50,765 bases of DNA, taken from a virus. A model generated the notes under the pieces. It saw nothing but the letters and a program-made list of their open reading frames with translations. It was not told the origin of the DNA and ran no database searches. Numbering within the stretch: position 1 is the stretch's first letter; each line of letters starts with the position of its first letter. Of this stretch, positions 15,032 to 22,974 are shown piece by piece. The stretch covers positions 1 to 50,765 of IMG/VR virus record IMGVR_UViG_3300048589_000316. One strand, given 5' to 3'. A program made the translations under genes and the position numbers.

Positions 15032-15375
15032 GGCTCATAAAGTATTACGTCAAAACAACTATCTTCTAAAAAGCGTTCACACTCTAACCAAGATATCAAA
15101 TACTTTTTAACGGTCTCTACTCCATCATCTGGAAGATCCTTTTTTGAATGCCAATAATTAAATCCATCTGAATTACATTCTACTGCATCTGGTGGAAGAT
15201 CTTTGACTTTTATAATGGAGTGGAAGGAAAACACGCTAAAAGGCATCAGAACCTTTTTCTGTGCGTTATACTCTACTTTGCAAAAGAAGTTACATTTCTT
15301 TCCGTCTGAAATCTGAACTAGATCACCTAGATTCAATTCCACATTGTTCCTGTCTTTGATTTTTACTAAAAACAT
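15028..15375 (-). CDS. unknown protein with SH3-like N-terminus
   Basis: The N-terminus of this 115-residue protein (MFLVKIKDRNNVELNLGDLV, then QISDG) looks like a small beta-barrel, the start seen in many phage early proteins that begin with a GDLV strand. The second half contains SDGFNYWHSKKDLP and an acidic C-terminal helix. No enzyme motif is visible. Confidence 0.72.
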   Translation of the reverse strand: MFLVKIKDRNNVELNLGDLVQISDGKKCNFFCKVEYNAQKKVLMPFSVFSFHSIIKVKDLPPDAVECNSDGFNYWHSKKDLPDDGVETVKKYLISWLECERFLEDSCFDVILYEP

Positions 15376-15385
15376 TTCCCTAGAT

Positions 15386-15610
15386 TTAGATACCTCTTAT
15401 TTTTTTCTCAATTTCCCATGCTCTGGGAACTACTAATGCTAATGCATTTTTTCTTTCAAGTTTCTTCTGATAATCGTGCATATTGCAAGACTTCAAAAGG
15501 TCACATTGTTGACAGGATATTAACTTTCTTTTTTTCCTGCAGTTGCTATTCTGTTTAACCGTTGCTTCAACCGTTTTAATAGCTGTGATCAATCTCTGCT
15601 CCTTTGACAT
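15386..15610 (-). CDS. small basic cysteine-containing protein
   Basis: This 74-residue protein is Lys/Arg-rich, with a cysteine cluster (C24, CQQC at 33-36, C42) that could bind zinc. Helices flank the cluster. It is followed two bases upstream and ten bases downstream by neighbours of the same operon. Nucleic-acid binding is plausible from composition only. Confidence 0.7.
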   Translation of the reverse strand: MSKEQRLITAIKTVEATVKQNSNCRKKRKLISCQQCDLLKSCNMHDYQKKLERKNALALVVPRAWEIEKKIRGI

Positions 15611-15612
15611 GG

Positions 15613-15837
15613 CTAAAGTTTCTCGAATCCAGAAGTTAGGTTAAAACTCTTAGTTCCAAAAGGAATACTCATTTGCATATCTTCCCTTACTTGGATCTTG
15701 CTTGGCTCACACTCATAAAGAGTGATCGCAACTTTGTCACTTTTTAGCCATTTCACATTTTTTAATGCGCTTGGCAGATCTGTACCGATTCCTACTTTCT
15801 TAGTTTTCTCGGTAATTGCTACTACTGTAAATCTCAT
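15613..15837 (-). CDS. unknown small beta-rich protein
   Basis: This 74-residue protein starts MRFTVVAITEKTKKVGIGTD and is mostly beta strands separated by polar turns. No known domain is recognised. It is packed two bases from the cysteine-containing neighbour gene. Confidence 0.7.
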   Translation of the reverse strand: MRFTVVAITEKTKKVGIGTDLPSALKNVKWLKSDKVAITLYECEPSKIQVREDMQMSIPFGTKSFNLTSGFEKL

Positions 15838-15847
15838 TTTTGTGTGT

Positions 15848-16054
15848 TTATTTATTAGTAATTGATTTTAAGCTAAAAGCCTTAATAAAATGGTTATTCA
15901 TACCATTGATCATTTTTTCACCAAAAGTTGGATTTTTAATTTTCATGAATTTCTTACGCTCCCTTTTCAGATATTTCAAGGCAGTTCTTTTGTGCTTTTT
16001 AGAATAGTTTTCAGGCTTCCTACTGTGAAGTGAATTGAATTTTTCAAGTGCCAT
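15848..16054 (-). CDS. small highly basic early protein
   Basis: This 68-residue protein is extremely rich in Lys and Arg (KKHKRTALKYLKRERKKFMK in residues 19-38), so it probably binds nucleic acid or an acidic host protein. It is the first gene behind the shared palindromic promoter element (16093..16104), which suggests early expression. No family is recognised. Confidence 0.7.
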   Translation of the reverse strand: MALEKFNSLHSRKPENYSKKHKRTALKYLKRERKKFMKIKNPTFGEKMINGMNNHFIKAFSLKSITNK

Positions 16055-16067
16055 GATGTGATGTTTT

Positions 16068-16106
16068 ATAAATGTTATACTGTAAATATAGTATAAATAT
16101 TTATAT
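16068..16106 (-). promoter_or_regulatory. early promoter-like element, copy 2
   Basis: The palindrome ATAAATATTTAT is at 16093..16104. Downstream on the minus strand come TATATTTA, a one-mismatch TAnnTTTG box, and the leader AACATTTATAAAACATCACA. The ATG at 16054 lies 38 bases beyond the palindrome. Confidence 0.6.
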
Positions 16107-16122
16107 CATCGACAAGACAACT

Positions 16123-16674
16123 TTATTTTTTTTCCTTCTGGTCATATCTTACATTTCCCCAATGAACCAAATCATATTCATTAGATTCAGGAAAACAATT
16201 AACAAACACCAATGCATTATCATATCCTTCATTTGTCAATAGATCTCTAAGGCTCTTGTCAACACTTACCAGAACACCGCCAAGGCTTCTGATCTCACCA
16301 AACCTTTTGCCATTGATAAATACATCAACTCTTTTTGCCGTATTTCCAAAATCATTGTGTACAATCTTTATTTCTTCCACATCTGTACATTTCATTATTG
16401 GAGCAAATTTTCTTTCGGTTTTCCTGTCGCCTTTGCTATTCATGTGTAGAATAGTTCCTTTTTTGATCTTGCTTCCTTTTGGAATAATAGCATGAACTTT
16501 TGGTTTAACTGCACCTACCATGGATTCAATCAAACTTGGATTGGTTGCAAGGTTTACCGGCATCTTTCCAGAATGGTTGTAAATTGTAGACAATATTTTT
16601 TCTTGGAAATACGTCTTTTTCTGAATGTAATGGATCTCTTTAGGGAACTCTACCCCGAATGTTAATACTGCCAT
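16123..16674 (-). CDS. unknown 183-residue protein
   Basis: This soluble alpha/beta protein has a central Lys/Gly-rich loop (IPKGSKIKKGTILHMNSKGD, residues ~65-84) and a C-terminal segment SNEYDLVHWGNVRYDQKEKK. I see no catalytic or zinc motif. It lies between the palindromic promoter of the next operon and the 106-residue gene. Function is unknown. Confidence 0.75.
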   Translation of the reverse strand: MAVLTFGVEFPKEIHYIQKKTYFQEKILSTIYNHSGKMPVNLATNPSLIESMVGAVKPKVHAIIPKGSKIKKGTILHMNSKGDRKTERKFAPIMKCTDVEEIKIVHNDFGNTAKRVDVFINGKRFGEIRSLGGVLVSVDKSLRDLLTNEGYDNALVFVNCFPESNEYDLVHWGNVRYDQKEKK

Positions 16675-16684
16675 GATCTTTAGT

Positions 16685-17005
16685 TTAAGTGAACAATCTA
16701 TTAATTTTAATTTCGTAACATTTTGATGCGTAATCGTAGACCTTAATTTTGTTGATCTTTTGAGACATCATAAACCTTATTCCGTCCTCTAAGTTATCAA
16801 AATAAATTTTATCTTCTCTAAACTGATATTCTGAGACATCATCCCAACAACTTCTGATAAGGCTGTTTTTTCCTTCTAAAGTCCAATAAGAATCACCTTC
16901 ATTATACGGATAAAGTGGTTCATCCAATGAAAGCATTACGTGATTTATATCGCACTGATTTACCTCAATTTTTTCAATTCCGTGCAATGGATCTTCTTTT
17001 GCCAT
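16685..17005 (-). CDS. unknown acidic protein
   Basis: This 106-residue acidic protein has aromatic stretches (YPYNEGDSYWTLEG, residues 34-47) and a beta-rich C-terminus (INKIKVYDYASKCYEIKINR). It starts one base after the stop of the 72-residue gene, so it is in the same operon. No family is recognised. Confidence 0.72.
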   Translation of the reverse strand: MAKEDPLHGIEKIEVNQCDINHVMLSLDEPLYPYNEGDSYWTLEGKNSLIRSCWDDVSEYQFREDKIYFDNLEDGIRFMMSQKINKIKVYDYASKCYEIKINRLFT

Positions 17006-17006
17006 A

Positions 17007-17225
17007 TCAATGAATTATTACTTTTCCACGATTATTCAATTCTTCCTTGTGGTATAATGGCGCTTTATCCCAATTCACTTCGCCTTTTGAATTGCACCGT
17101 ATATAAACTTCACCTTTAAGCATTGACTTCATCAATGGTGTGGTTCTATTTGTAACTAAAGGATCAAACCCCCAATTATGCCACAACTCCTGTCTAGTTG
17201 TCTTTTTAACGTTCAATGTTTTCAT
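17007..17225 (-). CDS. unknown small basic protein
   Basis: This 72-residue protein has a basic N-terminus, a Trp pair (ELWHNWGFDP) and a short beta hairpin (KGEVYIRCNSKGEVNW). It overlaps the 45-residue frame upstream. No family is recognised. Confidence 0.7.
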   Translation of the reverse strand: MKTLNVKKTTRQELWHNWGFDPLVTNRTTPLMKSMLKGEVYIRCNSKGEVNWDKAPLYHKEELNNRGKVIIH

Positions 17226-17343
17226 AGTTTTTATTTAAAGCATTTTCAGCTTGTTTAACGGCTTTTCTTCTTTGTTTGGTGGTAAGTATCCCTAAAACTG
17301 TAGTAAACAGCATAAGGGATACAAATAGTATCAAATTTAACAC
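17206..17343 (-). CDS. 45-residue small membrane protein (GTG start)
   Basis: GTG 17341..17343 follows the stop of the GHKL-metallopeptidase gene by one base; TAA is at 17206..17208. One hydrophobic helix (LNLILFVSLMLFTTVLGIL) precedes a basic tail. An internal ATG would leave a shorter helix, so the GTG is preferred. Filling this gap exactly is the main argument for coding. Confidence 0.5.
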   Translation of the reverse strand: MLNLILFVSLMLFTTVLGILTTKQRRKAVKQAENALNKNYENIER

Positions 17344-17344
17344 G

Positions 17345-18625
17345 TTACAAGTATCTGTTATGTGTAGAGTTCATGTAATTCAACAACTTGTCGAAAATAG
17401 CATCTTCAAACTCTCTTGATTCATCTACACAACCAGAATCTAAATGCATGGCTTCATGCATGATTACTTTTGCCATTGTAAACTTTCCTTTTTCAAATAA
17501 CTTTCTTGAAAGAAATATCGTTTTTTTCTCTGCTAAACCTAATGTTCTTTCACTATTGAAATCACAAAATACAATTGGGTGATCTATTGGATAATCACAT
17601 GAACTAAGATGATCCAAAATTTCTTCCAAATAATTTATCTGCGAGTCATTTGGCTCAAAAACTCTATACTTTATATATGATCCTGACATATTTTTTAAGG
17701 CGTTGTAAGACTCTCCAAATTGTGCTAATATCTGATTATAAACACTTGATGGCACCAAATAGGTTTTGTTCTTAATATTATTCTCTACCCATCCACCCAA
17801 TTCTATAGGTGCTACAAAATGACCATCCAACACTTTCTTCCAAGTGTCACTGAAAATATGTGTCTCAAACCCAAAACCATCACTTTCAATACTGTTGTTG
17901 TTTACAACTAATCTTAAATACCTTTGAATTATTTCAGGAACATCACACGAACAAAGCAATCTGTAAATAGCATCCCTCAATCCAAGGGAACTTGAATAAA
18001 TCCTAGACTCCGATATTTGAAGGCTATTGAAATTGTAACTAAATAAAAAAGCGCCGACTTCTTCATCAGTCATACATCTTATTCCTTTTCTGTAAACAAT
18101 AGTTTTTTCTGGATCATCAAGATAAATACATCCAGAATTACGTTTGTATGCCCAGGGCTTTTCAACAACAAAATAGTCCTCAATGTTATCGAGAAAATCT
18201 TTCATCGTTTCTGTTCCATTGTCTTTTACAGCAATTGTGGTTACACCTCTTACTAACTCGTATTTTTCGGCTCTATATATCCTTTCACCACCTTCATCGA
18301 TTGCATTTGAGTACAACTCTCTAATTGATTGCCAAAACGTCCACTCTGGACCAGTTTCAGTGGTTATACTTGTCTCCTTACCATTAAAGCAAATAACTTT
18401 AAAAGTTTTCTCTTTAAAAGTTTTCTCAACAGTAGAAATGATAATTTCTTCATGACCTCTAAAGATCCTAACTTTATATCCGTTCCTGATAAGATATGCA
18501 ATCGCATATTTATTTCCAGATCCGAACATACCGATCTTGTTTTTTTCATCCCTTTTTGTGGATGCCCCTAACAAGGTAAATGCTTCAACGTCTACAAGAC
18601 CGTTGTTTTTAATAACTGTGATCAT
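17345..18625 (-). CDS. GHKL-like ATPase joined to an HExxH metallopeptidase domain
   Basis: This 426-residue protein shows two distinct domains. Residues 20-160 look like a GHKL (Hsp90/gyrase/histidine-kinase) ATP site: IGMFGSGNKYAIAYLIRNG (31-49) resembles the Hsp90 GxFGxGxxSA loop, and RELYSNAIDEG (102-112) resembles the N-box with its Mg-binding Asn. The loop precedes the N-box, the reverse of the canonical order, so the fold may be circularly permuted. The C-terminus has HEAMH (390-394) followed by ESREFE (402-407), a zincin site whose third ligand would be one of those Glu. The gene is preceded by the AAACATTTATATT leader. Substrates and role are unknown; an ATP-gated protease is speculation. 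Confidence 0.7.
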   Translation of the reverse strand: MITVIKNNGLVDVEAFTLLGASTKRDEKNKIGMFGSGNKYAIAYLIRNGYKVRIFRGHEEIIISTVEKTFKEKTFKVICFNGKETSITTETGPEWTFWQSIRELYSNAIDEGGERIYRAEKYELVRGVTTIAVKDNGTETMKDFLDNIEDYFVVEKPWAYKRNSGCIYLDDPEKTIVYRKGIRCMTDEEVGAFLFSYNFNSLQISESRIYSSSLGLRDAIYRLLCSCDVPEIIQRYLRLVVNNNSIESDGFGFETHIFSDTWKKVLDGHFVAPIELGGWVENNIKNKTYLVPSSVYNQILAQFGESYNALKNMSGSYIKYRVFEPNDSQINYLEEILDHLSSCDYPIDHPIVFCDFNSERTLGLAEKKTIFLSRKLFEKGKFTMAKVIMHEAMHLDSGCVDESREFEDAIFDKLLNYMNSTHNRYL

Positions 18626-18636
18626 AATATAAATGT

Positions 18637-18855
18637 TTAATTGTTAAAATACTTTTCTATTGCTAACCTTTTGATTTCTTCAATGTGATCATCTAATAAA
18701 GCTAAAATATTGTCGCCACCATTAGCAAACACACATTCTACATCAAATTCTGGACTCGATCCAATATAGTCCATAGTTCTCGGCTCTCCTTTTGACACAA
18801 ATCCATATACTTGAAGAATTACGTCATACAATGTAATTTCGACTACAGTAATCAT
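18637..18855 (-). CDS. unknown small acidic protein
   Basis: This 72-residue protein has beta strands at the N-terminus (MITVVEITLYDVILQVYGFV) and an acidic helical C-terminus (LALLDDHIEEIKRLAIEKYF). It overlaps the 85-residue gene by four bases (ATGA) and precedes the GHKL-metallopeptidase gene by 12 bases. No family is recognised. Confidence 0.72.
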   Translation of the reverse strand: MITVVEITLYDVILQVYGFVSKGEPRTMDYIGSSPEFDVECVFANGGDNILALLDDHIEEIKRLAIEKYFNN

Positions 18856-19109
18856 TTTGCAGAGAATGTTATGATGTACTTACCCCTGATTCCGAAAACT
18901 GTTTTATTCAGTCCTGATTCAAAAGCCCTTACAAAATGTTTTTCCATGTATTTTTCACCGAACTTTTCAGCATATTTACCGGCACCGATCAAACGGTCAA
19001 AAGAAGTAGATTCTTCATCGTAGTACCTCCATCTGATTACAAAGTTTTTATTGATCTCTGTAATGGTAGGAATCGACGTTTTCATTCTAAGTGATGTTAA
19101 AGTTTCCAT
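18852..19109 (-). CDS. unknown early protein, first in operon
   Basis: This 85-residue protein is alpha/beta in character (FVIRWRYYDEESTSFDRLIG, then a basic helix AEKFGEKYMEKHFVRAFESG). It is the first gene of the operon carrying the GHKL-metallopeptidase, and its start lies 36 bases from the best copy of the palindromic promoter element. No family is recognised. Confidence 0.72.
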   Translation of the reverse strand: METLTSLRMKTSIPTITEINKNFVIRWRYYDEESTSFDRLIGAGKYAEKFGEKYMEKHFVRAFESGLNKTVFGIRGKYIITFSAK

Positions 19110-19118
19110 TGTGATGTG

Positions 19119-19160
19119 ATTTAAATGTTTACTGTAAAGATAGTATAAATATTTATATAT
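19119..19160 (-). promoter_or_regulatory. early promoter-like element, copy 3
   Basis: The palindrome ATAAATATTTAT is at 19145..19156. Downstream on the minus strand is TATCTTTA, matching TAnnTTTG except the last base, then AAACATTTAAATCACATCACA and the ATG at 19109. Confidence 0.62.
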
Positions 19161-19172
19161 CCTAGAAATATT

Positions 19173-19715
19173 TTAATTTTTTTTAAGTCGATCTAAACTA
19201 AACCCTTTTTCCTTTGCCCATTCTGGATTTTCTTCTATTTCTCTATGACCTTCATGTGATACAGGAAGAAACCACCTTACATCTAACCAAAGTGGAATAT
19301 CGTTATCCCTAGCCCAATCATCTGCATATCCTATCTTTCCCATCATATGATGAACTTGGGTTGCAATTGATCCTTTTACCCTACAATACTTGTTTTCTGG
19401 TTTACTAAGAAATTCCTTTCTTAATGTAGAATATTTATTAAGCACTTTGGAGTGTTTCTTTGATTGCTTGTTAATTTTATACGTCTTGCTTTTTGATGCC
19501 TGTTTACCGTCAATCCTATGGCAGTTATTAGAGCAATACGGTTGTGTGCTTAGAAGTGGCCTAAACTCGTTTTCGCATCCTGATCTCCGACATACTTTTA
19601 AACCATCCTTTTGGTTTGCTTCATTATAGCACCTTTGGCTACAGTATGGAACTAATGGATTCTTTTTAATAAATTCCTTTTTGCATTGTGGATTTTTGCA
19701 CTTTGATTTTTTCAT
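19173..19715 (-). CDS. NinG-like zinc-binding/HNH-type recombination protein
   Basis: This 180-residue protein carries two N-terminal zinc knuckles (C6, C11, C25, C29 and C42, C47, C61, C65) of the type C-x4-C...YCS..C, a basic linker, and a C-terminal HNH-like part: VHHMMGK (H122, H123), then VSHEGHREIEENPEWAKEKG (H154, H157). NinG of lambdoid phages combines Cys-rich N-terminus and an HNH-like fold in recombination. The neighbouring NinB-like and RuvC-like genes support the same pathway. Confidence 0.65.
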   Translation of the reverse strand: MKKSKCKNPQCKKEFIKKNPLVPYCSQRCYNEANQKDGLKVCRRSGCENEFRPLLSTQPYCSNNCHRIDGKQASKSKTYKINKQSKKHSKVLNKYSTLRKEFLSKPENKYCRVKGSIATQVHHMMGKIGYADDWARDNDIPLWLDVRWFLPVSHEGHREIEENPEWAKEKGFSLDRLKKN

Positions 19716-19727
19716 GTCTATAAATAA

Positions 19728-19752
19728 AAAAGCCCACCGATTAAAGTGGGCC
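19728..19752 (-). terminator. Rho-independent terminator between recombination genes
   Basis: The minus strand reads GCCCAC, loop, GTGGGC, then six T. It lies 13 bases downstream of the 161-residue gene's stop and 13 bases before the next ATG, so it may act as a partial terminator. Confidence 0.8.
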
Positions 19753-19764
19753 GTTAGTTGTTAA

Positions 19765-20250
19765 TTAAGCATCTACGTGCTTTTCTTCTGGCACATCAGC
19801 ATCTTCTTCTGTAAAGGCCATTGTCAATTGAGCCCTTTTTCCTTCATCAAGATACAACCTTACTTCTTCTTCCAACGCTGCCCAGGCTGATTCACATTCA
19901 TCAGTTTTGGCAAATTCTTCACTGTTCAATGAGATCCTTCCACTATTACGTGCAGTCCTTCCAGACACAGTGTTTTTAACATGGGTAATTATCCATGCTT
20001 CATTAGAAGGAAAGAACGTAATACCAGTAATTTCAATTTCATGTTTTTTAGTGTACCCTTCATCGTATCTCACTACTTCTTCAAAACAATCCATTGCCCT
20101 TCTGAAATCCGGACTAGGCTGATCCTTCTTACTTTTAACAGAATGTTCAGTCCTGATAATTGCACCGTCCCTTTCCTGTAGCATATCAAATACTAATTCA
20201 AGTCCTGCGCTTTTGGTCAACTTGACCTTTCTTAAACTCCTTTCACTCAT
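19765..20250 (-). CDS. unknown acidic protein of the recombination operon
   Basis: This 161-residue protein has an N-terminal basic strand, a central EIEITGITFFPSNEAWIITH segment (residues ~71-90) and a very acidic C-terminal tail (FTEEDADVPEEKHVDA). An acidic tail of this kind is typical of single-stranded-DNA-linked phage proteins, but no OB-fold signature is certain. It is followed directly by a terminator. Function is unknown. Confidence 0.72.
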   Translation of the reverse strand: MSERSLRKVKLTKSAGLELVFDMLQERDGAIIRTEHSVKSKKDQPSPDFRRAMDCFEEVVRYDEGYTKKHEIEITGITFFPSNEAWIITHVKNTVSGRTARNSGRISLNSEEFAKTDECESAWAALEEEVRLYLDEGKRAQLTMAFTEEDADVPEEKHVDA

Positions 20251-20257
20251 GATATAT

Positions 20258-20755
20258 TTATTTATGGTTAATACTCAAAATCTGTGATTGTGTAAAGTCG
20301 TTAACTTTCAGCATTTCATTTGGGTACGGAACTGCCCAATCCAATTCAACTGCAGCAAATATCACACAATCTTCCATAAACTTCTTGAACATATCAAATG
20401 TAACCTCACTTTCTTGATTGTTCAATCTGTGACCCTCTCGCTTCCACTCGTCTAATTCTGGATCATAAGTTTCCTTAAATAACATTCTTTCTCTTAACAG
20501 ATAATCTACCTCACTTTTTGATAATTGATTTCCATGGTAGTAAAATGCCTTTTGAAGTTCTGGAACAATAACGCTAAAGTAATACTTTCTCTGCTGATGG
20601 GTAAATGATCCACCTCTTTTTGTTATGGTAATTTCAATATTTTGATTTTTGAATGTAGAGATCCGCTTGACAAATTGTGGCCTATTATAAATAAACATAG
20701 TACCATTGTCTGTAATTTTTCCAAACTCACTTGCTACAATCTGATCGTTACTCAT
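20258..20755 (-). CDS. NinB-like recombination protein (tentative)
   Basis: The core of this 165-residue protein, ITKRGGSFTHQQRKYYFSVI (residues ~44-63) followed by ELQKAFYYHG, resembles the NinB pattern RxRS...Q-x-R-x-x-W/Y......G in spacing. NinB (Orf) binds single-stranded DNA and helps Red recombination in lambda. The gene overlaps the RuvC-like gene by eight bases and sits in a recombination cluster, which supports the assignment. Similarity is by eye and weak. Confidence 0.45.
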   Translation of the reverse strand: MSNDQIVASEFGKITDNGTMFIYNRPQFVKRISTFKNQNIEITITKRGGSFTHQQRKYYFSVIVPELQKAFYYHGNQLSKSEVDYLLRERMLFKETYDPELDEWKREGHRLNNQESEVTFDMFKKFMEDCVIFAAVELDWAVPYPNEMLKVNDFTQSQILSINHK

Positions 20756-21281
20756 AACTAAACAATGTTTTCGTTTCCTGATTGATCACGTTTTCAATTA
20801 CCCAATCTGGTCTGGTTAAAATTTGTTGAAAACCCCACCATGCAATACAACATGCATCACCAGTTTTAAGATTTATGTTTTTAGATCCAAACCGACTAAT
20901 GGCAAATTCCTTCCAACAATTCTTTTGATTTTTATACTTCTTAGGATCATACCCCAATAACTTTATATCCTTCTGCCATGTTCTACTAGGAACCTCGATT
21001 ATAGGCATTCTCATGATACGAAAACAAGTTATCAGGGAATTGTAGTTAGCCAACATTTTTGCAATTCTAAACGCCTTGCCGGGATGGGCATCAGCATCTG
21101 AACTCCAAACCCCAACCTTTTCAATAAACACTACAAACATTCCATATGTACGTTTCATTTCATGTGCAAAAACATGGACTTCTTCTGGTTTATCTGGCAT
21201 CTTAATAATAATGGTCTTACCATTGATCAGAAAACATATACCTCCACCCTTTCCACTATCGATACCCATTTGACCTATCAT
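20748..21281 (-). CDS. RuvC-like Holliday junction resolvase
   Basis: This 177-residue RNase H-fold nuclease starts with GIDSGKGGG (catalytic D8), followed by the second-strand acid FIEKVGV (E54) and a third acidic site KTGDACCIAWWG (D142). This is the RuvC order of carboxylates that bind two metals. It should resolve branched DNA from replication or recombination before packaging. It overlaps both neighbours slightly. Confidence 0.82.
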   Translation of the reverse strand: MIGQMGIDSGKGGGICFLINGKTIIIKMPDKPEEVHVFAHEMKRTYGMFVVFIEKVGVWSSDADAHPGKAFRIAKMLANYNSLITCFRIMRMPIIEVPSRTWQKDIKLLGYDPKKYKNQKNCWKEFAISRFGSKNINLKTGDACCIAWWGFQQILTRPDWVIENVINQETKTLFSYE

Positions 21282-21463
21282 GATATACTTGCTTTAAGAT
21301 CCGTCAAAATTTTCTTTACTTCCTGAATACAGTCTTGCAATTCAACATGCTCTTTAATATATCCATTTACTTTTAGGACAATACTCATGCTCTTTATTTC
21401 TAACAACAATTTTTCAATCCTTTTAATCTTTCTTTTTACAAAGTACTTTTTAATGAAGTTCAT
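21278..21463 (-). CDS. small basic coiled-coil protein
   Basis: This 61-residue protein is a Lys-rich helix, FIKKYFVKRKIKRIEKLLLE (residues 3-22), followed by a second heptad-patterned helix. The ATG overlaps the stop of the 36-residue membrane peptide, and its own stop overlaps the RuvC-like start. Function is unknown. Confidence 0.68.
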   Translation of the reverse strand: MNFIKKYFVKRKIKRIEKLLLEIKSMSIVLKVNGYIKEHVELQDCIQEVKKILTDLKASIS

Positions 21464-21570
21464 TTTGTTTTGTTTTTATACCACCTATCGATAGCGTTAA
21501 TAATCCATTTCGTAGGTATAATGCAAATCAAGCATACAACTACTAATAATATAAAAAAGAAATATTCCAT
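21460..21570 (-). CDS. 36-residue single-pass membrane peptide
   Basis: ATG 21568..21570; TGA 21460..21462 overlaps the next ATG. The helix YFFFILLVVVCLICIIPTKW leads to a basic tail. It lies between helicase and small coiled-coil genes, and both junctions are tight. Function is unknown. Confidence 0.6.
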   Translation of the reverse strand: MEYFFFILLVVVCLICIIPTKWIINAIDRWYKNKTK

Positions 21571-21581
21571 AACTCTATAAT

Positions 21582-22973
21582 TTAAAAAGGCAAATCATCC
21601 TTATCTTCTGAAACCTCAACAAATTCTGTACTATCAAGATCCAGAAACCTAGTGCAATATTCCTGAAATTTCATCCTGTTTCTAACCAATCCACCATTTC
21701 TGTTTTTTGAAACAATGTATTCCGCTTCCCCTCGGCATGATACTTTGTCATAATCATCCCACTCTTTCAATCCATAATATTCAGGTCTGTAAATAAAGAC
21801 TACCATATCTGCATCCTGTTCAATGGCTCCCGACTCTCTAAGATCTGAAAGAATAGGTCTCTTGCTTCCACCTCTAGTTTCAACACTCCTAGATAATTGA
21901 GATAAGGCAATTACAGGAATATCCAACTCAATCGCCAACTTCTTCAAACCTCTTGATATATTGGCAATTTCCTGCTCCCTATTCTTTTCGTCTCCACTCA
22001 TTAATTGGAGGTAGTCAATAATTATGATCCCTATTTTATATTCCTTATACATGGACATTGCTTTCATTCTGACCTTCTCTATTGATGAACTATGATCATC
22101 ATCAATATAAATTTTGAGATCCAGAATCTCTTGCTTGTGTTGCTCCACAATAGTCAATGAATTATTATCAAGGCCATGGGAAATAAACTTGTTTCCGTTA
22201 ACCCCTGATGCACTAGAGATAACCCTAGATGCTAACTGTTTCTTTGTCATTTCAAGACTAAAGATAAGTGCCGGCTTTCCGATACTTGAACTTTTCTTTG
22301 CACAAGCTAAAGCAAATGCAGTTTTACCCATACCTGGCCTTGCTGCTAAAACTATAAATTCTCCACCTCTCCAACCTCCTGATTTCTTAGTTAGATTTTC
22401 AATTGGCGTTGCTATTCCTGCTTCAATAGTTCCATCATGGATCTTCCTTCCTTTTTCGACAACATCATCGTACAACTCGCCTATTCTTACAGGATCGTTA
22501 TTTGATGTGAATTTATTGATCTTGTTTAATTCCTTGTACGTACTCTCGATACTCTCAAATATATTCTTGGAATCATCATAACCATTTTCAATTACTAAAT
22601 TACCCAATTTGATCAACTCCCTTGCAAGGAATTTCTGGTAAACTATTTCTGCATGATAAAGCACATGGGCAGAAGATGTTATTTTTTGGGTCAAGGTAAT
22701 TAAATGGTATTGACCTCCTACATTTTCCAATTGCTTACTATTGATCAATTCCTGCGATACTGTCAACAGGTCCACTGAATCACCTCTGGAAGTCAAATGG
22801 GCAATTGCTTCAAAAATCTTTTGATTGGCATCGAGGTAAAAACATTCTTTTTTAAGGAATGAAGAAACTTTCTCATAGCTGTCCGAATACACCAACAAAG
22901 CCCCGATTATAGCATTTTCTAAATCGGTGGCCTGTGGTGGTATTTTACCTGTTACAGTTGATTTCTGATTCAT
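21582..22973 (-). CDS. dnaB: replicative DNA helicase (DnaB type)
   Basis: This 463-residue hexameric 5'-3' helicase has an N-terminal primase-interaction domain (residues 10-150, PPQATDLENAIIGALLVYSD) and a RecA-like motor domain. Walker A is ARPGMGKT (211-218), the Walker B/H3 region is IIIIDYLQLMSG, and the C-terminus has the FIYRPEYYG segment and the Arg-rich KNRNGG loop. Length is standard. No primase or polymerase was recognised, so the phage presumably uses host DnaG and Pol III. The adjacent upstream gene is a likely loader/initiator. Confidence 0.95.
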   Translation of the reverse strand: MNQKSTVTGKIPPQATDLENAIIGALLVYSDSYEKVSSFLKKECFYLDANQKIFEAIAHLTSRGDSVDLLTVSQELINSKQLENVGGQYHLITLTQKITSSAHVLYHAEIVYQKFLARELIKLGNLVIENGYDDSKNIFESIESTYKELNKINKFTSNNDPVRIGELYDDVVEKGRKIHDGTIEAGIATPIENLTKKSGGWRGGEFIVLAARPGMGKTAFALACAKKSSSIGKPALIFSLEMTKKQLASRVISSASGVNGNKFISHGLDNNSLTIVEQHKQEILDLKIYIDDDHSSSIEKVRMKAMSMYKEYKIGIIIIDYLQLMSGDEKNREQEIANISRGLKKLAIELDIPVIALSQLSRSVETRGGSKRPILSDLRESGAIEQDADMVVFIYRPEYYGLKEWDDYDKVSCRGEAEYIVSKNRNGGLVRNRMKFQEYCTRFLDLDSTEFVEVSEDKDDLPF

Positions 22974-22974
22974 T

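Noticed and set aside
22114-22581. 155-codon plus-strand frame
   Set aside because: It lies wholly inside the DnaB helicase gene, which carries clear helicase motifs.
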